From assembly GCF_009498235.1 (NCBI RefSeq), contig NZ_CP044205.1, positions 1,799,389 through 1,863,388 on the forward strand: 64,000 nucleotides of DNA. The letters run 5' to 3'. The notes below the pieces were generated by a model, which saw only the letters and a program-made list of their open reading frames with translations, was not told the origin of the DNA and made no database searches. Positions 58,375-64,000 of the stretch are shown here, piece after piece. The position numbers and the translations under genes are program-made. This stretch comes from Candidatus Methylospira mobilis (GTDB taxonomy: Bacteria; Pseudomonadota; Gammaproteobacteria; Methylococcales; Methylococcaceae). Every line of letters starts with the position of its first letter. Position 1 is the first letter of the stretch.

Positions 58375-60180
58375 ATGCGAATTTCCAAACTCGCAAGCGG
58401 TATGGGCGGTTCCGTATTGGCCGTAACCACGCTGCTGACATCAAGCGGAGTATCAGCAAACGCGGAACTGGACAGAATATCTCATGACGAGCGCAACTGG
58501 GTCATGCAGACCAAGGACTACGCTTCCACGCACTACAGCAAACTCGACGAGATCAACAGCAGTAATGTCAGTGGACTGAAGGTGGCCTGGAGCATGTCAA
58601 CCGGCACGTTGCACGGTCACGAGGGCGCGCCGCTGGTGGTGGACGGCATCATGTATGTGCATACTCCGTTTCCCAACAACGTCTTTGCGGTCGATCTGAA
58701 CGATACCCGTAAAATCCTGTGGCAGTATAAACCTAAGCAGAACCCGGCCGCACGTGCCGTGGCGTGTTGCGACGTGGTCAACCGCGGCGTTGCTTACGTA
58801 CCGGCTGGCGATCACGGCCCAGCTAAAATTTTCCTGGCGCAACTGGATGGCCATGTCGTCGCACTGAATGCGAAGACCGGCGAGGAAATCTGGAAAATGG
58901 AAAACTCCGATATCGCGATGGGCTCTACTCTGACCGGCGCGCCTTTCGTGGTCAAGGATAAAGTGTTGATCGGCAGCGCCGGGGCAGAGCTGGGCGTGCG
59001 CGGTTACGTGACGGCCTATAACATCAAGGACGGTAAACAGGAATGGAGGGCGTACGCAACCGGTCCCGACGAAGATCTGCTGCTGGACAAGGATTTCAAC
59101 AAAAATAACCCCCACTACGGACAGTTCGGGCTGGGCACGCAAACCTGGGAAGGCGACGCCTGGAAAATCGGCGGCGGCACCAACTGGGGCTGGTACGCCT
59201 ACGATCCCAAGCTCGATATGATTTACTACGGTTCCGGCAATCCCGCGCCATGGAACGAAACCATGCGTCCTGGCGACAACAAGTGGACCATGACCATCTG
59301 GGGGCGCGACGCCGATACCGGCAAGGCCAGGTTCGGATACCAGAAAACCCCTCATGACGAATGGGATTACGCCGGCATCAATTACATGGGTCTGTCCGAG
59401 CAGGAAGTCGACGGTAAAATGACGCCGCTGTTGACGCACCCGGATCGTAACGGTCTGGTTTACACGCTCAATCGCGAAACCGGCGCCATGGTCAACGCCT
59501 TCAAGATTGACGATACCGTGAACTGGGTCAAAAAGGTCGACCTGAAAACCGGCTTGCCGATACGCGACCCCGAGTTTTCTACAAGAATGGATCATGAAGC
59601 CAAAGGCATCTGTCCTTCGGCGATGGGCTACCACAATCAGGGCATCGAATCCTATGATCCCAACAAGAAGCTGTTCTTCATGGGCGTCAACCATATCTGC
59701 ATGGATTGGGAGCCGTTCATGCTGCCTTACCGCGCCGGTCAGTTTTTTGTCGGCGCTACGCTGAACATGTATCCGGGTCCGAAAGGCACTTTGGGCCAGG
59801 TCAAGGCCATGAATTCGGTTACCGGCAAAATGGCCTGGGAGGTTCCGGAAAAATTTGCGGTCTGGGGCGGCACGCTGGCCACAGCCGGCAACCTGGTTTT
59901 CTACGGCACGCTGGACGGTTACATCAGGGCGCGCGATTCGCGCACCGGTGCATTGAAATGGCAGTTCCAGTTGCCTTCCGGCGTCATCGGTCACCCGATT
60001 ACCTATGAACACCACGGCAAGCAGTATGTCGCTATTTACAGCGGCGTTGGCGGCTGGCCGGGCGTGGGGCTGGTATTCGATCTGAAAGATCCGACTGCAG
60101 GTCTGGGCGCGGTAGGCGCATTCAAGGAACTGGCCAATTATACCCAGATGGGTGGGGCTCTCTTCGTATTCGCCCTGTAA
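58375..60180 (+). CDS. mxaF: Methanol dehydrogenase large subunit (calcium type)
   Basis: A 601-residue periplasmic PQQ enzyme that oxidises methanol to formaldehyde. The signal peptide is residues 1-30 (cleavage after SANA). The adjacent-Cys disulfide ring is Cys131-132 (AVACCDVV). Metal and PQQ ligands are Glu205, Asn289 and the catalytic Asp331 in [10 protein letters not shown]. Ala333, two residues after the catalytic Asp, is the MxaF state; lanthanide XoxF enzymes have Asp there. AGGAG lies eight bases upstream. It leads the mxaFJGIRSA operon and is probably expressed far above the rest. Confidence 0.98.
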   Translation: MRISKLASGMGGSVLAVTTLLTSSGVSANAELDRISHDERNWVMQTKDYASTHYSKLDEINSSNVSGLKVAWSMSTGTLHGHEGAPLVVDGIMYVHTPFPNNVFAVDLNDTRKILWQYKPKQNPAARAVACCDVVNRGVAYVPAGDHGPAKIFLAQLDGHVVALNAKTGEEIWKMENSDIAMGSTLTGAPFVVKDKVLIGSAGAELGVRGYVTAYNIKDGKQEWRAYATGPDEDLLLDKDFNKNNPHYGQFGLGTQTWEGDAWKIGGGTNWGWYAYDPKLDMIYYGSGNPAPWNETMRPGDNKWTMTIWGRDADTGKARFGYQKTPHDEWDYAGINYMGLSEQEVDGKMTPLLTHPDRNGLVYTLNRETGAMVNAFKIDDTVNWVKKVDLKTGLPIRDPEFSTRMDHEAKGICPSAMGYHNQGIESYDPNKKLFFMGVNHICMDWEPFMLPYRAGQFFVGATLNMYPGPKGTLGQVKAMNSVTGKMAWEVPEKFAVWGGTLATAGNLVFYGTLDGYIRARDSRTGALKWQFQLPSGVIGHPITYEHHGKQYVAIYSGVGGWPGVGLVFDLKDPTAGLGAVGAFKELANYTQMGGALFVFAL

Positions 60181-60187
60181 CCCCGTT

Positions 60188-60215
60188 GCAGGGTGGGCGA
60201 TCAGGCCCACCCTGC
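60188..60215 (+). promoter_or_regulatory. Strong hairpin between mxaF and mxaJ
   Basis: GCAGGGTGGGC and GCCCACCCTGC are perfect 11-base arms with a GATCAG loop, starting seven bases after the mxaF stop. No T-run follows, so partial termination or 3'-end protection of mxaF mRNA fits better than full termination. Confidence 0.6.
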
Positions 60216-60236
60216 CAAGATATTCGAGGATTTTTC

Positions 60237-61085
60237 ATGTATGGAATATTAAAGGCGGGCGCGATTTCGCTGCTGGTTTTTGCCGCCGGCGCGGAAACGG
60301 CGCATGCCAAACAAGAAGCCGAACCGCTCAAGGTTTGTTCGGCCGAAAACGAACTGCCTTATTCGAACAAGGACGGCAGCGGCTTCGAAAACAAGCTGGC
60401 CGCATTGATAGCGGAAGAATTGGGCAGGCCGGTTGAAAATGTCTGGTGGACCGACGCGCGTTACTTCGTTCGCGATTTACTGGATAAAAAGCAATGCGAC
60501 GTGGTGATCGGCGTGGATCAGGGCGATCCGCGCATGTTGACCAGTGCGCCTTATTATCGGTCAGGTTATGTATTCGTTTATCAGGCGGATAAAGCCGGCG
60601 CATTTCAGGATTGGAATAGTCCCGCTTTGAAAACGGCGCGTCGCATAGCCTTTATTCCCGATACGCCGCCGGACGTCATGCTGAAAAAAATCGGACGTTG
60701 GAACGACATGTTCAATTACATGCATTCGCTGGTCGATTACAAATCGCGGCGTAACCAGTATGTGAAATACGACCCTGAGCGCTTGGTCGGAGAAGTGGTT
60801 TCGGGTAAAGCCGAGGTAGCCGCCTTATGGGGGCCGGCTGCCGCGCGTTATGTAAAAAGCGCAGGCAAGCCGTTGGCAATGACCGTGATTCCGGACAACA
60901 ACACGCGCATGGACGGCGAAAAAGTGCCGCATCACTACTCTACGGCTATCGGGGTGCGCAAGGATGAAAAAGCATTGCTGGAACAGATCGATCAGGCATT
61001 GATCAAGCGCAGTCAGGATATCGAAGCCTTGTTGAAACAGGAAGGCATCCCGTTGTTGCCGATCAATGAAGCCCCTCTTAAATAA
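60237..61085 (+). CDS. mxaJ: MxaJ periplasmic solute-binding-like protein
   Basis: A 282-residue periplasmic protein with the fold of family 3 amino-acid-binding proteins. A signal peptide ends at about residue 24 (ETAHAK), then LKVCSAENELPYSNKDGSGF opens the domain. MxaJ is needed for methanol dehydrogenase assembly and is thought to help mature MxaF; its exact step is not settled. GAGGA lies six bases before ATG 60237. Confidence 0.93.
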   Translation: MYGILKAGAISLLVFAAGAETAHAKQEAEPLKVCSAENELPYSNKDGSGFENKLAALIAEELGRPVENVWWTDARYFVRDLLDKKQCDVVIGVDQGDPRMLTSAPYYRSGYVFVYQADKAGAFQDWNSPALKTARRIAFIPDTPPDVMLKKIGRWNDMFNYMHSLVDYKSRRNQYVKYDPERLVGEVVSGKAEVAALWGPAAARYVKSAGKPLAMTVIPDNNTRMDGEKVPHHYSTAIGVRKDEKALLEQIDQALIKRSQDIEALLKQEGIPLLPINEAPLK

Positions 61086-61095
61086 CAGGAAGACT

Positions 61096-61575
61096 ATGAA
61101 CAAAAAACCATTGGTGATTGCCGCATTGACGCTGGCGATCGCGGTCCCCGCCCTTGAAACCTGGGCTGAAGTGACTTTTCGTAACGCTGTCACCGGAGAA
61201 GTCCTGGATTTCTCCTTTGCTAAAGCAGGCGGCGATAGCGAAGCTTTCAAGAAATTCAAGGAAACCGGCAAAAACCCTTACAACGGCAACAAGGAAATAG
61301 CCGAAGGCAAGGGCCACAGCCTTTATCTTTCCGCCTGCTCCGGCTGTCACGGCCATGAAGCGGAAGGCAAGATCGGTCCCGGTCTGGCCGACGATTATTG
61401 GACCTACCCGCGCGCGACCATGGATGTGGGGCTGTTCGAAATTCTGTTCGGCGGCGCGCAAGGCTCGATGGGGCCGCAATACGGCAATTTGAATACCGAT
61501 GAAATGTTGCAAGTCATGGCTTGGCTACGCTCCGTTTATAAGGGCGATCCGGCCAAGGCCGACTGGCTGAAATAA
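61096..61575 (+). CDS. mxaG: Cytochrome cL, electron acceptor of methanol dehydrogenase
   Basis: A 159-residue class I c-type cytochrome. The signal peptide ends near residue 24, the haem motif is CSGCH (81-85) and the likely axial Met is Met125 in GSMGPQYG. It takes electrons from PQQ in MxaF. ATG 61096 is chosen over an upstream in-frame start because AGGA precedes it and the signal peptide then starts cleanly. Confidence 0.95.
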   Translation: MNKKPLVIAALTLAIAVPALETWAEVTFRNAVTGEVLDFSFAKAGGDSEAFKKFKETGKNPYNGNKEIAEGKGHSLYLSACSGCHGHEAEGKIGPGLADDYWTYPRATMDVGLFEILFGGAQGSMGPQYGNLNTDEMLQVMAWLRSVYKGDPAKADWLK

Positions 61576-61602
61576 ATCCAACGCAAGCAAAGGAGACTCC
61601 CA

Positions 61603-61893
61603 ATGAATAATATTCACACCCTGAAACTGGCCGTTGCCGTTATTGCATCGGCACTGACGTTCAGCGCGCAGGCGTATGACGGCACCAACTGCAAAGCGCC
61701 CGGCAATTGCTGGGAAGCGAAGCCCGGCTACCCTGAGAAAGTGGCCAGTAGCAAATACGATCCCAAACACGACCCGGCTGAACTGAACAAACAGCAGGAG
61801 TCGATTAAAGCCATGGAGGCGCGTAATCAAAAGCGCGTGGACAATTTGAACAAAACCGGAAAATTCGTCTACAAAGTCGAAGACATCAAATAA
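61603..61893 (+). CDS. mxaI: Methanol dehydrogenase small subunit
   Basis: A 96-residue periplasmic protein. The signal peptide ends SAQA; the mature chain starts YDGTNCKAPGNCWEAKPGYP, with the conserved Cys30 and Cys36, and ends in a Lys-rich helix (VDNLNKTGKFVYKVEDIK). It forms the alpha2-beta2 enzyme with MxaF. Its presence confirms an MxaFI-type enzyme, since XoxF lacks it. AAGGAG lies upstream. Confidence 0.97.
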   Translation: MNNIHTLKLAVAVIASALTFSAQAYDGTNCKAPGNCWEAKPGYPEKVASSKYDPKHDPAELNKQQESIKAMEARNQKRVDNLNKTGKFVYKVEDIK

Positions 61894-61902
61894 CGCCGTC
61901 TC

Positions 61903-61924
61903 GGGCGGAGCGTAAGCTCCGCCC
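61903..61924 (+). promoter_or_regulatory. Perfect hairpin between mxaI and mxaR
   Basis: GGGCGGAGC and GCTCCGCCC form perfect nine-base arms around a GTAA loop. It starts nine bases after the mxaI stop and ends three bases before the first mxaR ATG, with no T-run. It could end most transcripts after mxaI or protect their 3' ends. Confidence 0.6.
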
Positions 61925-61927
61925 TTC

Positions 61928-62980
61928 ATGAACACTGGATGTTTCAATCTCTTTATGATTTCAGATAGCAGACTCGCCGATTTTCGGGCCACAGCCCTGG
62001 CGTTCGAAAATCACATACGCCAGGTGATTATTGGTCAGGACGGCGCAATCCGATTAATGACGATTGCCGTTTTTGCGCGTGGACATGTATTGCTGGAAGG
62101 GGGCGTGGGTGTCGGTAAAACCACGCTGCTGCGGGCAGTGGCGCGCGCTGTCGGCGGCGCATATGAACGTATCGAGGGTACCGTCGACCTGATGCCCAGC
62201 GATCTGATTTATTACACCTACCTGGACGAAAAGGGCAAGCCGGGCGTCTCTCCCGGCCCCTTGCTCAAGTACGGTGAAGGATTATCCACCTTCTTTTTTA
62301 ATGAAATCAATCGCGCCAGACCGCAAGTGCATTCCCTGTTGTTGCGCGTGATGGCCGAACGCAGCATGACCGCGTTCAATCGTGAATTCGTTTTTCCGCA
62401 TCTGCAAGTCTTCGCCGACCGCAATCGCGTGGAAAAGGAGGAAACCTTCGAACTCCCTGCCGCCGCCCGCGATCGCTTCATGATGGAAATACGGATAGAA
62501 GCGCCGACCGATCGGGTATTGCTGGATCGGCTGATGGTCGAGCCCAGGTTTCACCATATCGACTCATTGATCGAGACGATACCCGCTGGATTATTATCGT
62601 ATACGGCCTTGAATGAACTGGCTGAGACTCTGCAAAATCGTATTCATGTCAGCGAGCGCCTGCGGTCTTATGTTTTGGATCTGGTGCTGGCTGCCTGGCA
62701 ACCGCAAAAATTCGGCATCGGATTGGGCGGCGACGCCGAGGGTAGCGGAGAGCTGCTGGACGCCGGGGTCAGCCCGCGTGGAATGAGTTACCTGCTGAGA
62801 CTTGCGCGCGTGCATGCGTGGCTGAATGCACGGGATCAAGTCGTACCGGAAGACATACAAACGCTGTTTGCACCGGCTATCGCTCATCGTTTATTTCTGA
62901 AGCCGATGTTCGAGTATCGTCGCAACGAAATAATTCCGGAACTGATCAGCGGGCTGCTGCGGGGTATCTCCGCGCCATGA
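61928..62980 (+). CDS. mxaR: MxaR, MoxR-type AAA+ ATPase
   Basis: A 350-residue MoxR-family ATPase. Walker A is LLEGGVGVGKTTLLRAV; Walker B is in LSTFFFNEINRARPQ. The family acts as chaperone-like ATPases; MxaR with MxaS, A, C, K, L and D is needed to insert calcium or mature methanol dehydrogenase. The start could instead be ATG 61955 (MISDSRLADF); the first ATG lies right after a hairpin that might hide its ribosome site. Confidence 0.92.
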   Translation: MNTGCFNLFMISDSRLADFRATALAFENHIRQVIIGQDGAIRLMTIAVFARGHVLLEGGVGVGKTTLLRAVARAVGGAYERIEGTVDLMPSDLIYYTYLDEKGKPGVSPGPLLKYGEGLSTFFFNEINRARPQVHSLLLRVMAERSMTAFNREFVFPHLQVFADRNRVEKEETFELPAAARDRFMMEIRIEAPTDRVLLDRLMVEPRFHHIDSLIETIPAGLLSYTALNELAETLQNRIHVSERLRSYVLDLVLAAWQPQKFGIGLGGDAEGSGELLDAGVSPRGMSYLLRLARVHAWLNARDQVVPEDIQTLFAPAIAHRLFLKPMFEYRRNEIIPELISGLLRGISAP

Positions 62981-63822
62981 AAGATAAGGAATTTCACTAT
63001 TGCATTCCCTGGCGCACCGCCAATGCGCAACCGGGCGCTCATCCCGGCAGGCAAAGCGGCAGCGGTTTTTTATTCCTGCGTCATGTTGCGTTTATCGACC
63101 ACCCCGACCCGCGCCGATTGGATCTGCGCGCGACGCTGCTCGATCCGCAGCAGGACTATCGGGTGCGCGTCTATCAGCAGCGTTCAAACATCAATATCTT
63201 CGTCATCGTCGACTTATCCGCATCCATGAATCATCGCGCTGAAACATCAAAAATGCAGATGGTTGCAGACTTTATCGACAGTCTGGCATTGGCCGTACAT
63301 CGCGCCGGAGATACGCTGGGCATCATCGGTTACGGAGATAAATCAGAACCCGTGCTATTTGTATCCTCGACCAGACAAGCCGGCATCCTGCACGCCGCCG
63401 CGGCAAAACTGCGGAAATATCAGCCTTCCGGAGCCCATGCATTGGGCTTGCTGCAAGCAGCGAGTTTGTTGCCGAGCCATCGCTGCCTGGTTTTTTTGCT
63501 GTCCGACTGCCATTATTCCATCGTCATCATCAAGCAGGTCATGACTTCGTTATCTCGCCATGACGTGATCCCTGTGGTGATCTGGGGTAACGAAGAACGC
63601 ATGCCGCAGGCAACAGGGATTGCCAACATGCGTGATATGGAAAACGGCCGGGAACGCTTGCTCTGGCTGCGTCCGGCGCTACGATCGCGCCTGCGCGCCT
63701 CCCTGGACGACCGGCGCAGGCTGTTAACCCGCGCTGTCAGCCCGTTCGGCAGAGTGCCGCTGTTTCTGGATGGCGAATTCTCCGCTGATGCGGTCACGCG
63801 CTATTTTTACGCCGGCCGATGA
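62977..63822 (+). CDS. mxaS: MxaS, DUF58/vWA-like maturation protein
   Basis: A 281-residue protein beginning MKDKEFHYCIPWRTANAQPG, with a DUF58-type region SGSGFLFLRHVAFIDHPDPR and a degenerate vWA core FVIVDLSASMNH (a MIDAS-like DxSxS) and VFLLSDCHYS. It works with the MoxR-type MxaR. Its ATG overlaps the mxaR stop and its stop overlaps the mxaA start (both ATGA), so R, S and A are coupled. Confidence 0.92.
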   Translation: MKDKEFHYCIPWRTANAQPGAHPGRQSGSGFLFLRHVAFIDHPDPRRLDLRATLLDPQQDYRVRVYQQRSNINIFVIVDLSASMNHRAETSKMQMVADFIDSLALAVHRAGDTLGIIGYGDKSEPVLFVSSTRQAGILHAAAAKLRKYQPSGAHALGLLQAASLLPSHRCLVFLLSDCHYSIVIIKQVMTSLSRHDVIPVVIWGNEERMPQATGIANMRDMENGRERLLWLRPALRSRLRASLDDRRRLLTRAVSPFGRVPLFLDGEFSADAVTRYFYAGR

Positions 63823-64000
63823 TCACGCGATTGTTGCTTTCATGCCTGTGCCTGCTGCCGGCGCAGTTCGCCTCGGCGCAAACCGTGGTTAAATCCATCA
63901 GCATGGAAACGCCGCGCGCATACGGCTATGTAATCGGCGATGTCGTGCGGATACAGGCTGATATCGATATTGAAAAGAACTACCGGTTGGATGGCTCCGC
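63819..64000 (+). CDS. mxaA: MxaA, 3' partial at window edge
   Basis: Only the first 60 codons are present. They give a signal peptide ending QFASA, then ISMETPRAYGYVIGDVVRIQ, a strand pattern matching MxaA. MxaA is implicated in calcium insertion into methanol dehydrogenase. The identity is supported by its place after mxaS. Confidence 0.85.
   Translation, partial: MITRLLLSCLCLLPAQFASAQTVVKSISMETPRAYGYVIGDVVRIQADIDIEKNYRLDGS

Noticed and set aside
58375..60180. XoxF (lanthanide) identity for the methanol dehydrogenase
   Set aside because: Ala333 replaces the lanthanide-specific Asp, and mxaI, absent from xox clusters, is present.
58597..60210. A 537-codon open frame opposite mxaF
   Set aside because: Pure antisense of mxaF with no motif and no ribosome site.
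1..64000. CRISPR arrays, tRNA and rRNA genes
   Set aside because: No regularly spaced direct repeats, tRNA arms or rRNA-like sequence were seen on reading; the recurring repeat is dispersed, not arrayed.

Overview
The window is a chromosomal segment of a gammaproteobacterial methanotroph, most likely of the order Methylococcales. The strongest evidence is the right end, an mxaFJGIRS(A) cluster for calcium-dependent methanol dehydrogenase. The housekeeping order is also gammaproteobacterial: trpFBA-accD-folC-dedD-purF-metZ, gyrA-pheA-hisC-tyrA-aroA-cmk-rpsA-ihfB-lapB, and a grxD/rnt pair. The genus cannot be fixed from the sequence alone. No rRNA, tRNA or CRISPR array was seen.

Layout. 0-7.5 kb: a GGDEF/EAL protein cut by the window edge, an Aer-like PAS chemoreceptor, an AraC-type regulator, an SRPBCC protein, a decayed IS3-family fragment and an ArsC-like phosphatase-fold protein. 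7.7-10.2 kb: rnfD-rnfG-rnfE without rnfABC. 10.3-19.8 kb: a defence island that opens with a broken transposase. It holds a three-gene MBL / trypsin-STAND ATPase / small-protein operon that looks like AVAST type I, then one gene fusing an ABC-type ATPase to a DUF4435/TOPRIM-like domain, which resembles a merged PARIS system. The island lies between rnfE and nth, which are direct neighbours in many gammaproteobacteria, so it is probably an insertion at a conserved junction. 19.8-22.6 kb: nth, then a RiPP cluster (HvfA/bufferin-like precursor, DUF692 MNIO enzyme, DUF2063 partner) probably concerned with metal handling.

22.7-25.2 kb is a scarred accessory stretch: a truncated IS3-family element, a divergent operon of three tiny genes behind a promoter overlapped by a clear Fur box, and an IS66-type remnant. 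25.2-34.4 kb carries tryptophan, fatty-acid, folate, purine and methionine genes. 34.6-48.6 kb carries ugd, gyrA and the aromatic amino-acid/rpsA block. 48.6-57.6 kb is a set of envelope, redox and RNA-processing genes (Tim44-like, TlpA-like, hemJ, FmdB-type, HopJ-type, trhP, mltD, grxD, rnt, mlaA). 57.6-64 kb is an 815-base intergenic region followed by the mxa operon, which runs off the right edge inside mxaA.

A roughly 100-base interspersed repeat with a palindromic half recurs, whole or in pieces, in at least five intergenic places. Several genes usual in the conserved blocks are missing from their expected slots (rnfABC, cvpA, serC, lapA). All family assignments rest on reading motifs and synteny by eye; no database search was run.
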